DNA from: Sporomusaceae bacterium
GTDB lineage: Bacteria > Bacillota > Negativicutes > Sporomusales > UBA7701
Length of the DNA: 64,000 nt
NCBI GenBank assembly: GCA_031460455.1
Contig: JAVKTQ010000002.1
Location: 1-64,000, forward strand
Direction of reading: 5' to 3'
The notes below the pieces were generated by a model that had not been told where the DNA came from, made no database searches, and worked only from the letters and a program-made list of their open reading frames with translations. The position numbers were made by a program, and so were the translations under genes. Positions 1 through 7,392 of this stretch are shown here, piece after piece; positions within the stretch are counted from its first letter, which is position 1, and each line of letters opens with the position of its first letter.

Positions 1-183
1 GCCGCCAAGCTCGGCCGCCCCACCGGGTTCACGGTGACGGTGCGCGAGGTGCGGGTGGCGGCCGGGGCGGGCTTCCTGGTGGCGATCACCGGCGAGATCA
101 TGACGATGCCCGGCCTGCCCAAAAAACCGGCCGCCGAGGCGATGGACATCGACAACAACGGCAAGATAGTAGGCCTGTTCTAG
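1..183 (+). CDS. fhs: Formate-tetrahydrofolate ligase, C-terminal end (partial)
   Basis: The first 60 codons are open from base 1 and end at TAG. The tail contains [14 protein letters not shown] and the hallmark [12 protein letters not shown], followed by PAAEAMDID and the terminal IVGLF, which is the C-terminus of formyltetrahydrofolate synthetase. The enzyme ligates formate to tetrahydrofolate using ATP; it serves the methyl branch of the Wood-Ljungdahl pathway in acetogens and one-carbon supply elsewhere. The rest of the gene lies upstream of the window. A strong hairpin follows directly, so this is the end of a transcription unit. Confidence 0.93.
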   Translation, partial: AAKLGRPTGFTVTVREVRVAAGAGFLVAITGEIMTMPGLPKKPAAEAMDIDNNGKIVGLF

Positions 184-190
184 GGAAGTT

Positions 191-235
191 AACGCAGCGA
201 AAAACCCCGCCATTGGCGGGGTTTTTCGCTGCGTT
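191..235 (+). terminator. Rho-independent terminator of fhs
   Basis: A nearly perfect 20-bp inverted repeat (ACGCAGCGAAAAACCCCGCC and its complement) with a short ATT loop ends in a T tract. It begins 7 bases after the stop codon. Confidence 0.9.
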
Positions 236-326
236 TTGTATACTTGGGGCTTGGGAGCCAATTGGCTTGATTTGGCAGATGCATTGTGATAGTGTGTAAT
301 TATAAAGGCTTAGTGCCTGGAGTGGG

Positions 327-536
327 GTGAGAAACGTGACGCAAAGCCTGGGGAATCCTGATAAGGTCAAGATGATGCTCTCCGGGTCGATTCTGGTGGT
401 CGCGCTTTATTGCTATTTCGATTTTATCTTGGATGTCGGCGATATGTACCCGAATATGATTTGGGACGAGGTTGTCACCGGTTTGCTGGGAGTAGGCTTC
501 GTGCTTATATGGCGCCGTTTTCTGGGCAGGCGATAG
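327..536 (+). CDS. Small hypothetical membrane protein
   Basis: A 69-codon ORF starting at GTG 327 (a second GTG lies at 336), preceded by a purine-rich GGAGTGGG stretch. The product has two hydrophobic segments, roughly residues 17-36 and 49-62, and a basic C-terminal tail WRRFLGRR, so it is predicted to span the membrane twice. I recognise no family. It stands alone between two terminators, which supports a real short transcription unit, but coding status rests only on the ORF, the start signal and the hydrophobic pattern. Confidence 0.5.
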   Translation: MRNVTQSLGNPDKVKMMLSGSILVVALYCYFDFILDVGDMYPNMIWDEVVTGLLGVGFVLIWRRFLGRR

Positions 537-560
537 CCTGGCGGATGACTTGCCTGACTA

Positions 561-590
561 GAAGACCCGCGATTGCGCGGGTCTTTTTTT
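561..590 (+). terminator. Rho-independent terminator
   Basis: Hairpin AGACCCGCG-ATT-GCGCGGGTCT followed by seven T residues, just after the small membrane protein gene. Confidence 0.88.
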
Positions 591-707
591 CTGCTTTTCC
601 GGTTTGTGAAAAAAATATCAAAAAAACGCGCCGCCGGGCGGACGGGCGGCAGGGAGTGGACGGACGGCAGGCGAATTCCAAAAGTTATAACAGAGACGAG
701 GTGAAGT

Positions 708-2420
708 ATGCAGACATTCGACGTGTTAGTCATCGGCAGCGGCGGCGCCGGGATGCGGGCGGCGCTTGAGGCGGGGGCCCGCGGCGGGCTGTCGGTGGGC
801 CTGATGACCAAGATGTTCCCGACCCGCTCGGCTACCGGCATGGCTCAGGGGGGTATAAACGGCGTTCTCGGCAACGCCGACCCGACCGATACCGTAGACA
901 AACATATCTTCGACACGGTGAAAGGCAGCGACTACCTCGGCGACCAGGACGCCATCGCCTTTTTCTGCGGACAGGCGGCGGCCGCTATCAGGGAGATCGA
1001 CTACTATGGGGTGCCTTTTTCCCGCGATGCGAAGGGGCAGATCGCCCAGCGCAACTTCGGCGGCCAGTCGGCGCCCCGCACTTGCTTTTCGGCCGACAAG
1101 ACGGGCCATGTCATCCTCCACACGATGTACGAGCAATGCCTGAAGCACGGGGTGAAAATGCTGACCGACCGGCAGCTTCTTGATCTGGCAGTGGACGGCG
1201 ACGGGCTGTGCGGCGTGGTGGCGCTCGATATCAGGACAGGCACGGTCGTGCCGGTGAAGGCCAAGGCGGTGGTCGTGGCCACCGGCGGGGCGGGGCGGAT
1301 GTACTGGTCGCGGACGACCAACCCGTTCACGTCGACGGCCGACGGCATGGCGGCCTGCTTTAGGGCGAGCATTCCGCTGAAAGATCCGGAGATGGTGCAG
1401 TTTCACCCCACCGGCCTGGCCGGGACGGGGATACTGATGTCGGAGGCTTCCCGCGCCGAGGGGGGCTACCTGTACAACAACGCGGGCGAGCGGTTCATGG
1501 CCCGCTACGCGCCGGAGAAGATGGAGCTGGCGACCCGCGACCTCGTTTCCCAGGCGATCGAGACGGAGATCAGGGAGGGGCGCGGCTTCGGGGAGGGGAT
1601 GAACGCCTATGTGCTGCTCGATCTCAGGCACCTGGGGCGGGAGAAGATCCTCGAGCGCTTGCCAGGTATCCGCGATCTGGCGATAACCTTCGAACAGGTC
1701 GACCCCATCGAAGCGCCGATTCCTATCCGTCCGAGCTGCCATTATACGATGGGCGGCGTGGACGTGACAAATTTCCGCACCGGGGGCACGGCTCTCGCCG
1801 GGCTGTTCGCGGCCGGCGAGGCGGCCTGCGTGTCCATCCACGGCGCGAACCGGCTGGGCGGCAATTCGCTCGCCGATATCATGGTGTTCGGCAAGTGCGC
1901 CGGCGTCGGGGCGGCCGACTATGCCCAGGCGCAGAGCCGCGAGGCCGGCGACGGGGCGCTAATGGCCAAGACGGCCGAATGGGAGGCGCGGCTGGCGGCG
2001 GCGATGGCCCGCGGCGGCGGACCGGCTGTAGCGTCGATCCGCGACCGGTTGGCCGAGGCGATGTGGAACAAGGTCGGTATTTTCCGCCGCGGCGCCGAGA
2101 TGGAGGAGGCGGCGGCGATAGTGGACGGCCTGGCCGCAGAGTATGAACGGTGCGCCGTCGGCGACGACAGCCGGGTTTTTAACACGGCGCTGGTGAATTA
2201 CGTGGAGCTGGGCAACCTGCTGGCGATGGCCAAGGCGGCGGTGCTGGGAGCGATAAACCGCACCGAGAGCCGTGGCTGCCACCTGCGCGAGGATTACCCG
2301 GCCCGCGACGACGTCAATTTCCTCAAACATACCCTCGTCACTCTGGCGGGGGCACAATATGAGCTGTCTTACCGGCCGGTGGTCGTGACCGAGCACCAGC
2401 CGGCGGAACGGAGGTACTGA
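708..2420 (+). CDS. sdhA: Fumarate reductase/succinate dehydrogenase flavoprotein subunit, lacking the FAD-linking histidine
   Basis: A 570-residue flavoprotein that interconverts succinate and fumarate. Seen: dinucleotide motif VIGSGGAG (9-16), QFHPTGL, LMSEASRAEGGYL with the catalytic arginine, HYTMGG, and NRLGGNSLAD. Start is ATG after GACGAGGTGAAGT. The segment FPTRSxTxxAQGG, which in E. coli SdhA/FrdA supplies the histidine covalently bound to FAD, reads FPTRSATGMAQGG here: residue 42 is Ala (GCT at 831-833). FAD is therefore probably non-covalent. In E. coli FrdA, loss of this His abolishes succinate oxidation but spares fumarate reduction, so I infer a fumarate reductase direction. No Tat or Sec signal is visible, so it is probably cytoplasmic. 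Operon with the next two genes. Confidence 0.93.
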   Translation: MQTFDVLVIGSGGAGMRAALEAGARGGLSVGLMTKMFPTRSATGMAQGGINGVLGNADPTDTVDKHIFDTVKGSDYLGDQDAIAFFCGQAAAAIREIDYYGVPFSRDAKGQIAQRNFGGQSAPRTCFSADKTGHVILHTMYEQCLKHGVKMLTDRQLLDLAVDGDGLCGVVALDIRTGTVVPVKAKAVVVATGGAGRMYWSRTTNPFTSTADGMAACFRASIPLKDPEMVQFHPTGLAGTGILMSEASRAEGGYLYNNAGERFMARYAPEKMELATRDLVSQAIETEIREGRGFGEGMNAYVLLDLRHLGREKILERLPGIRDLAITFEQVDPIEAPIPIRPSCHYTMGGVDVTNFRTGGTALAGLFAAGEAACVSIHGANRLGGNSLADIMVFGKCAGVGAADYAQAQSREAGDGALMAKTAEWEARLAAAMARGGGPAVASIRDRLAEAMWNKVGIFRRGAEMEEAAAIVDGLAAEYERCAVGDDSRVFNTALVNYVELGNLLAMAKAAVLGAINRTESRGCHLREDYPARDDVNFLKHTLVTLAGAQYELSYRPVVVTEHQPAERRY

Positions 2421-3367
2421 TGGAACAGGTTGTCTACCGGATACGCCGCTTCGACGGCGAGAAGGAGTTCTGGCAGGAATACAGCTTCGCGCATGAGCCG
2501 AATAAGACAGTGCTGTGGGGGCTGCTGAAGATCAAGGAGACGGCCGATCCTTCGCTGGCGTTCGTGGCCGCCTGCCGCTCGGCGGTGTGCGGGGCGTGCG
2601 CGGTGCGGGTCAACGGCGAGGCGGTGCTGGCGTGCGAGACGCCGCTCGACGCGCTGCTGGGCCGCTTCGGTGCGACGTTGGTCCTCGAGCCGCTTGGCAA
2701 TTTCCCGGTAATCCGCGATCTGGTGGTGGACTGGGAGCCCAAGGCGGTCAGGCTGGCGGAGGCCAAGCCGTGGCTGATGCCGCGGGACGAGTTTTCGGCG
2801 GAGGCGGGCTGCCGACAGACGCAGGCGGAGTTTAAGAAGATAAACGCGCAAACCAACTGTATCCTCTGCGGGTCGTGCGCGTCGGAGTGCAACAAGCTGA
2901 GCACGGGAGACGACGATTTCTACGAGCCGTTTGTCTATACCAAGGCCGGCAAGTTTGTCGCCGATTCGCGCGACGGGGCGGCCGCCGAGCACCTGCGCCC
3001 CGTGCTGGCGCGCGGCCTGTGGAAGTGCGTGCATTGCCAGGAGTGTGTGACGAAGTGCCCCAAACGGGTGGCGCCGGCGGAGGATATCGCCGCGCTGCGC
3101 CGCGAGTCGATCAGGCAGGGGCTGACCGATAATCCGGGGGCGAGGCATGCGCTGGCGTTCGCGGGCGATATCACGAATTCCGGCCGGCTGAACGAGACGA
3201 CGATGGCGGTCAAGACCGACGGGCTGCTGAAGTCTGCCACCCGCCTGCCGTTCGCTCTGCGGCTGCTGCGCCGCGGCAAGCTCAACCCGTTCCACTTCCC
3301 GGCGCCGGTCGAGGGCATCGACGGTGTCCGCGCGATCGTGAAGGCCGCTAAGGAGGCGAAAGAATGA
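2420..3367 (+). CDS. sdhB: Fumarate reductase/succinate dehydrogenase iron-sulfur subunit with two four-Cys clusters
   Basis: A 315-residue electron-transfer subunit. The N-terminal ferredoxin fold carries a complete [2Fe-2S] set in CRSAVCGACAVRVNGEAVLAC. The C-terminal part has CILCGSCASEC and CVHCQECVTKCPK, both CxxCxxCxxxC. In classical SdhB the last motif holds a [3Fe-4S] centre with a wider Cys spacing; four closely spaced Cys here predict a second [4Fe-4S], as in HdrC/TfrB-like proteins and the SdhB of HdrB-type enzymes. The start ATG overlaps the upstream stop (TGATG), and the stop overlaps the next start, indicating translational coupling. Confidence 0.93.
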   Translation: MEQVVYRIRRFDGEKEFWQEYSFAHEPNKTVLWGLLKIKETADPSLAFVAACRSAVCGACAVRVNGEAVLACETPLDALLGRFGATLVLEPLGNFPVIRDLVVDWEPKAVRLAEAKPWLMPRDEFSAEAGCRQTQAEFKKINAQTNCILCGSCASECNKLSTGDDDFYEPFVYTKAGKFVADSRDGAAAEHLRPVLARGLWKCVHCQECVTKCPKRVAPAEDIAALRRESIRQGLTDNPGARHALAFAGDITNSGRLNETTMAVKTDGLLKSATRLPFALRLLRRGKLNPFHFPAPVEGIDGVRAIVKAAKEAKE

Positions 3368-4239
3368 TGCGCTATGCGTTTTTCCCCGGCTGCGTGCTGG
3401 ACGGGGCGGCAGCCGAGGCCCGCGAGGCGACGGTGAGAGTCGCGCGCGCCCTGGATATCGAGCTTGTCGAGCTGCCGGGCTGGACGTGCTGCGGCGCGTC
3501 TCACGCCCAGGACGTGGACGAACTGGCGGCAGTGGCGGTCAACGCCCGCAATCTGGCCCTGGCGGAGAAGCTCGGCCTGCCGCTCTTGACGGCGTGCAGC
3601 ACCTGTACGCTGATGCTGCGCAAGGCCAAGGCGGCCCTCGACGGAGGGCTGAAGGACAAGGTGAACGGATTGCTCGCGTCAGCCGGGATGGCTTACGCGG
3701 GGACGAGCGACGTAACCCACCTGCTGTGGGCGCTGGTCCGCGACTACGGGCTGGAGCGGCTTAAAGCCAAGGTGACGCGGCCGCTGACAGGCTTGAAGGT
3801 GGCCGGCTACTACGGCTGCCATCTGCTGCGCCCGCCGCAGGTGATGGATTTCGAGGACCATGCCCGGCCACGGTCACTGGCGGCGCTGATCGCCGCCCTG
3901 GGCGCCGAGCCGGTGGAAATGGCTTCCGCCCGTAAGTGCTGCGGCTTCCATGCCGTATTTCCCGCCGAGCGGGATGTTTTCAAGATGACGGGGACGATCA
4001 ACGCCGACGCGGTTGCCGCCGGCGCCGACTGCATTGTGACGCCTTGCCCGCTGTGCCAGATGCAGCTCGATATGCGTCAGCCGGAAGGCAGGGAGGCGAT
4101 CGGGACGGCGGGGGATATGCCTATCCTGCACCTCGCCCAGCTCGTCGGTCTGGCGCTGGGGATGACGGGCAGCGAAATGGGACTGGGACGGCATGTGACC
4201 GCCGCCTTCCATGTAGCCGCCAAGGCCGGCGGACGGTAA
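3364..4239 (+). CDS. HdrB-like CCG-domain subunit of fumarate reductase/succinate dehydrogenase (SdhE/MfrE type)
   Basis: A 291-residue protein with two cysteine-rich CCG domains. Domain 1 has PGC, TCCG and ACSTC; domain 2 has YGC, KCCG and TPCPLC. This duplicated pattern binds non-cubane [4Fe-4S] clusters in heterodisulfide reductase subunit B. In an operon with SdhA and SdhB it takes the place of the cytochrome b anchor, as in the SdhABE enzymes of archaea and the MfrABE 8-methylmenaquinol:fumarate reductase of epsilonproteobacteria. There is no transmembrane segment. The electron partner (quinol, thiol or a soluble carrier) cannot be read from sequence. A terminator follows. Confidence 0.88.
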   Translation: MMRYAFFPGCVLDGAAAEAREATVRVARALDIELVELPGWTCCGASHAQDVDELAAVAVNARNLALAEKLGLPLLTACSTCTLMLRKAKAALDGGLKDKVNGLLASAGMAYAGTSDVTHLLWALVRDYGLERLKAKVTRPLTGLKVAGYYGCHLLRPPQVMDFEDHARPRSLAALIAALGAEPVEMASARKCCGFHAVFPAERDVFKMTGTINADAVAAGADCIVTPCPLCQMQLDMRQPEGREAIGTAGDMPILHLAQLVGLALGMTGSEMGLGRHVTAAFHVAAKAGGR

Positions 4240-4260
4240 AAAAACAATATTATTACGGGG

Positions 4261-4293
4261 CGCAGCCCGGCTGTTCGGCCGGGCTGCGTTTTT
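4261..4293 (+). terminator. Rho-independent terminator of the sdh/frd operon
   Basis: CGCAGCCCGGC-TGTTC-GGCCGGGCTGCG stem-loop followed by TTTTT, 21 bases after the last stop codon. Confidence 0.9.
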
Positions 4294-4324
4294 ACGTATT
4301 TTTGTATTTTTACAACGGACAAAA

Positions 4325-4334
4325 GTATACATGT
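4325..4334 (+). promoter_or_regulatory. Candidate GntR/FCD operator, upstream copy (GTATACATGT)
   Basis: Exact copy of a 10-mer also found at 4441-4450 and, inverted, at 7065-7074, with a variant at 6823-6832. It contains the GT..AC core typical of FadR-subfamily GntR operators. It lies about 55 bases upstream of the citrate synthase -35 box. The link to the nearby regulator is inference. Confidence 0.45.
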
Positions 4335-4388
4335 TATCTGTTTTTGCGAGTGTGATAAAAATTGTGGCGGGTAATTTACAAATAGTGC

Positions 4389-4417
4389 TTGCATTTAGAT
4401 CGGCAAACAATTATAAT
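4389..4417 (+). promoter_or_regulatory. Sigma-A type promoter of citrate synthase
   Basis: TTGCAT (4389-4394), 17-base spacer, TATAAT (4412-4417), about 70 bases before the start codon. Confidence 0.75.
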
Positions 4418-4440
4418 CAAAAATCATATCTAGTATTAAT

Positions 4441-4450
4441 GTATACATGT
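4441..4450 (+). promoter_or_regulatory. Candidate GntR/FCD operator, downstream copy (GTATACATGT)
   Basis: Second exact copy of the motif, in the initially transcribed region just downstream of the citrate synthase -10 box, a classic position for a repressor roadblock. With the upstream copy it would allow looping across the promoter. Confidence 0.5.
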
Positions 4451-4487
4451 ATTTTAAAAAACATCAGATTTACGAGGAAGGCGGTTG

Positions 4488-5603
4488 GTGAAGATGTCAG
4501 GTCTGGCGGAAGTAATCGCGTGCGACTCAACCATCTGTTCCATCGAGAATGGCGTTCTGAGATACCGGGGTTACGCTATCGAGGAACTCGCCGAGCACGC
4601 GTCGTTCGAGGAAGTGATCTATCTGCTGTGGTACGGGCGCCTGCCTAACTGCTACGAGCTCAAGGCACTCAAGCAGGATCTGGCCGAGAACGCGGCGCTG
4701 CCGCCGAAGATTTACGATCTGCTGCGCATGTATGCCCCGTGGGGCAACGCGATGGCAAAGCTGCGGACCTGTCTTTCGTTTCTGACCCACTTTGACGACG
4801 AGGTTATGGACCATTCCTTCGCCGCCGACCATCGCAAGGCTGTGAGGATAATGGCGCGGATGGCCGCGATCGTCGCCGCCATCGAGCGTATCCGCTGCGG
4901 CAAGGAACCGGTCGATCCTGCGGCCCTCCGCACTCAGAGCCTGGCGGAACTTTTTCTGTGGCTGCTGTCTGGAGAAAAGCCTGAGCCGATTGCCGTGAGG
5001 GCGATGGATAAGTGCCTTGTCCTCCAGGCCGAGCACGAGCTTAACGCGTCCACCTTTGCCGCCCGCGTGACGGTGTCCACCATGTCGGATACTTATTCGG
5101 GGATGGTGTCGGCCATCGGCACACTCAAGGGGGCCCTACACGGCAACGCCAACGAGCAGGTGGCCCGCATGCTGGAGGAGATCGGCGATATCGACCGGGT
5201 GGAGGCTTATATCGGCGCAAAGATCGCTGCCGGCGAGCTTATCATGGGCTTCGGCCACCGGGTTTACAAAAACGGCGACCCGCGGGCCAGGGTGCTGAAG
5301 GAGCTGGCGAAGGAGCTGGGCGAGTGGCGGCAGGACACCCGTTGGTACGATATGTCGGTGAAGGTGGCCGACCTGGTGGAAGAGAAGAAGGGGCTGCTGC
5401 CCAATGTGGATTTTTACGCGGCGTCGGTTTATACTTATCTCGGCATCCCGCGCGACCTGTTTACCCTGGTATTCGCGATCAGCCGCACGAGCGGCTGGCT
5501 GGCGCATATCATGGAACAGCACGAGAATAACCGCATCATCCGGCCCAGGGCCAACTATACCGGCAAGGACGCCGGCAGGTGGCTGCCGCTGGCGGAGCGT
5601 TAG
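4488..5603 (+). CDS. gltA: Citrate synthase
   Basis: About 371 residues, a normal length for type I/short citrate synthases. It condenses oxaloacetate and acetyl-CoA to citrate. Catalytic residues are visible: His in ALHGNANEQV, His in GFGHRVYKNGDPRA, and Asp in NVDFYAASVYTYLGIP. Possible starts are TTG 4485, GTG 4488 and ATG 4494; GAGGAAGG at 4474-4481 best suits 4485 or 4488. The gene has its own promoter and two candidate operators upstream. With aconitase and isocitrate dehydrogenase nearby it supplies 2-oxoglutarate. A methylcitrate synthase role cannot be fully excluded, but no prp genes are present. Confidence 0.93.
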   Translation: MKMSGLAEVIACDSTICSIENGVLRYRGYAIEELAEHASFEEVIYLLWYGRLPNCYELKALKQDLAENAALPPKIYDLLRMYAPWGNAMAKLRTCLSFLTHFDDEVMDHSFAADHRKAVRIMARMAAIVAAIERIRCGKEPVDPAALRTQSLAELFLWLLSGEKPEPIAVRAMDKCLVLQAEHELNASTFAARVTVSTMSDTYSGMVSAIGTLKGALHGNANEQVARMLEEIGDIDRVEAYIGAKIAAGELIMGFGHRVYKNGDPRARVLKELAKELGEWRQDTRWYDMSVKVADLVEEKKGLLPNVDFYAASVYTYLGIPRDLFTLVFAISRTSGWLAHIMEQHENNRIIRPRANYTGKDAGRWLPLAER

Positions 5604-5686
5604 AAGAGCATAGCGCGGCGGAGGATTTTACGGCTCCGGCGGAGAAGATGTAGCGCACGGATACATTCTCTGAGAGGAGCCAGATG

Positions 5687-6067
5687 ATGATGAAAACAAT
5701 CGTAGCGACCAACGAGGCGCCACAAGCGATTGGACCGTATTCCCAGGCGGTCAAGGCCAACGGTTTCCTTTTCTTGTCCGGGCAGATCCCCCTCGATCCC
5801 GTAACAGGCCAGCTTGTATACGGCGGCGTGGCCATGCAGACCCGCCAATCGCTCGTCAATATCAAGGCGGTTTTGGCCAAGGAAGGGCTGACGCTGGAAA
5901 ATGTCGTGAAGACGACGGTGTTTTTGCACGATATGGACGACTTCGCCGCGATGAACAAGGTGTATGCCGAGTTTTTCCCGGCCGAGCCGCCGGCCCGGTC
6001 GACCATCCAGGTAGCCCGTCTGCCCAAGGACGCGTCGGTGGAGATCGAGGTTGTGGCTGTATACTAG
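5687..6067 (+). CDS. ridA: RidA family reactive enamine/imine deaminase
   Basis: A 126-residue YjgF/YER057c/UK114 protein. Family hallmarks are IGPYSQAV near the N-terminus, LSGQIPLDP, and the C-terminal PPARSTIQVARLP containing the arginine that binds the substrate carboxylate. RidA hydrolyses 2-aminoacrylate and related imines released by PLP enzymes. Three in-frame ATG codons (5684, 5687, 5690) follow GAGAGGAG; the middle one has the best spacing. It lies between citrate synthase and the convergent GntR gene and shares a terminator with the latter. Confidence 0.92.
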   Translation: MMKTIVATNEAPQAIGPYSQAVKANGFLFLSGQIPLDPVTGQLVYGGVAMQTRQSLVNIKAVLAKEGLTLENVVKTTVFLHDMDDFAAMNKVYAEFFPAEPPARSTIQVARLPKDASVEIEVVAVY

Positions 6068-6072
6068 GAGCA

Positions 6073-6120
6073 GCAATAAAAAACCGTCATCCCGTTTGGG
6101 GATGACGGTTTTCTTATTGC
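6073..6120. terminator. Bidirectional terminator between ridA and gntR
   Basis: Long inverted repeat AAAACCGTCATCCC-GTTTG-GGGATGACGGTTTT, flanked by A-rich and T-rich arms on both sides. It overlaps the last codons of the convergent regulator gene. Confidence 0.88.
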
Positions 6121-6797
6121 TTGACAGGGTCGATTTGCAGCTGACGGCGGATATTCATGTAGGCTTTGCGGACGTGCTCGGTGAGCGCCTTTTCCGCGCC
6201 GACCGCGTCTTTGGCCTCGAAGGCTTCGAGGATGGCGTGGTGCTCGGCGAGGGTGTGGGGCAGGCGGTTCTGCATGCCGAGGGATTTGAGGCGGGCCATC
6301 TGGACGTACTGGTGCAGGTTGTGCAGGGTGAGGTAGAGGATTTTGCTGCCGGCAGCCTCGTAGATCATCTGGTGAAATTTGTTGTCAAGCTCGGCGATTT
6401 CCTCGACATCGTTCTTCTGGGCGTAGAATTCCATCAGTTCGTAGGTTTTCTGCAGTTCCTTCAGTTCGGCGGGCGAGAGGCGCTCGGCCGCCCAGCGGGC
6501 CGCGAGTCCTTCGACGAGCTGACGGATGGCGTAGATGTCCTCGACGTCCTGATGGGAGATGCCGAGGACGATGGCCCCTTTTTTCGTGGTGGTTTCGACG
6601 AGGCCTTCCATTTCCAGCAGGCGGATGGCTTCGCGAATCGGGGTGCGGCTTACGCCGAGTTCCTCGGACAGCTTCGATTCGAGTAGTGTTTCGCCGGGGC
6701 CGAAAGAGCCGTTGATTATTTGTGACTTAATGTATTTAAATACTTTGTTGCGCAAAGACGCATCACTGGCGGGGGAAAATTCTGTTTCCCGTGACAT
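6114..6797 (-). CDS. GntR family (FCD subfamily) transcriptional regulator, probable regulator of citrate synthase and aconitase genes
   Basis: A 227-residue regulator with an N-terminal winged helix (about residues 15-75; LSEELGVSRTPIREAIRLLEMEGLV is split over the recognition helix and wing) and an FCD effector domain (about 90-215). Metal/effector ligands are visible in LDNKFHQMI, EHHAIL and LTEHVRKAY. FCD proteins bind carboxylic acids such as citrate, lactate or acyl-CoA. The gene sits between citrate synthase and aconitase, and all three upstream regions contain GTATACATG-like sites, so I infer control of the 2-oxoglutarate branch plus autoregulation. The ATG is preceded by GAGGAGGGAACGCA. 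Confidence 0.9.
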   Translation of the reverse strand: MSRETEFSPASDASLRNKVFKYIKSQIINGSFGPGETLLESKLSEELGVSRTPIREAIRLLEMEGLVETTTKKGAIVLGISHQDVEDIYAIRQLVEGLAARWAAERLSPAELKELQKTYELMEFYAQKNDVEEIAELDNKFHQMIYEAAGSKILYLTLHNLHQYVQMARLKSLGMQNRLPHTLAEHHAILEAFEAKDAVGAEKALTEHVRKAYMNIRRQLQIDPVKQ

Positions 6798-6822
6798 TGC
6801 GTTCCCTCCTCGCGTCTACTGA

Positions 6823-6841
6823 CCATGTATATTCTATTATA
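6823..6841 (-). promoter_or_regulatory. gntR promoter -10 with overlapping operator-like site
   Basis: On the minus strand TATAAT (6836-6841) is followed at once by ATATACATGG (6823-6832), a one-to-two-mismatch version of the GTATACATGT motif. No strong -35 box is visible. Confidence 0.45.
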
Positions 6842-7019
6842 TCATTTTTCCCCGCACAAGCCCAGGAAACATCAAATTTTTCAACGCCTGGCGACCCTTG
6901 GCGGCTGAACAGGAACGTAGCGTAGTAGTGAACAAATGTATTTGAATAATAGACGCAGTAAACAGTACAATAAAAAAACATTTTTTTTTTGCGACCCTCT
7001 AGTATTTCTTTACAAAGAG

Positions 7020-7028
7020 TGTTATAAT
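7020..7028 (+). promoter_or_regulatory. Extended -10 promoter of the aconitase leader
   Basis: TGTTATAAT is an extended -10 (TGn TATAAT) with no consensus -35 at 17 bases. It lies 39 bases upstream of the short leader ORF. Confidence 0.6.
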
Positions 7029-7064
7029 GTACCCAAAAATCAATGTATTAATGGGGGATGAAAT

Positions 7065-7074
7065 ACATGTATAC
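7065..7074 (+). promoter_or_regulatory. Candidate GntR/FCD operator in the aconitase leader (ACATGTATAC)
   Basis: Exact reverse complement of the GTATACATGT sites before citrate synthase, about 36 bases downstream of the extended -10. It also contains the ATG of the leader ORF. Confidence 0.5.
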
Positions 7075-7162
7075 GCAAAAAGGCAGCCGCGTCGATCTGG
7101 AACTGGTGCTCGAAGAACTGAAGCACGTCGAGCCTGAGCAGACCGTTTTCGCCGAGCACTAA
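7067..7162 (+). CDS. 31-codon leader ORF upstream of aconitase
   Basis: Short ORF beginning ATG TAT ACG CAA and ending CAC TAA, with GGGGGAUG-type ribosome-binding sequence at 7053-7059. The predicted peptide starts MYTQKGSRVDLELVLEELK and ends VFAEH. It is acidic, without a signal peptide or a run of one amino acid that would suggest classical amino-acid attenuation. It lies between the aconitase promoter and a terminator-like hairpin. It may be a regulatory upstream ORF or a genuine micropeptide; alternatively its ATG may just be part of the operator motif. Confidence 0.4.
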   Translation: MYTQKGSRVDLELVLEELKHVEPEQTVFAEH

Positions 7163-7261
7163 GCCGCGAAGACAATACCGGCAATGCCGGCCCGGAGCCA
7201 GGGGCCTGATTGGTGTACCCCGGCTTAAGCCGCTGTGGCCTCTTTTCCATCCCCGGACAAT

Positions 7262-7348
7262 ACAATTGCTGTTTCAAGCTGCGACAGAGTTGTCGCGGAC
7301 GCTGTTTCCGCCGGTCGTCCGTCTTGAAAGAGCAGTTGTTATTTTTTT
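7262..7348 (+). terminator. Long terminator-like hairpin in the aconitase leader (possible attenuator)
   Basis: ACAATTGCTGTTTCAAG (7262-7278) pairs with CTTGAAAGAGCAGTTGT (7323-7339) with two mismatches, enclosing a smaller GCGACA/TGTCGC hairpin. A run of seven T follows at 7342-7348. It lies 100 bases after the leader ORF and 45 bases before the aconitase start codon, so read-through must be possible for aconitase to be made from the upstream promoter. Confidence 0.55.
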
Positions 7349-7392
7349 ACCCCGCGGCCGGCGCCGCGCATATTGATAACGGAGGAAGCGCC

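Noticed and set aside
7210-7392. N-terminal extension of aconitase
   Set aside because: The extra codons cover the hairpin with its T tract, and ATG 7393 has a good ribosome-binding site and aligns with the family N-terminus.
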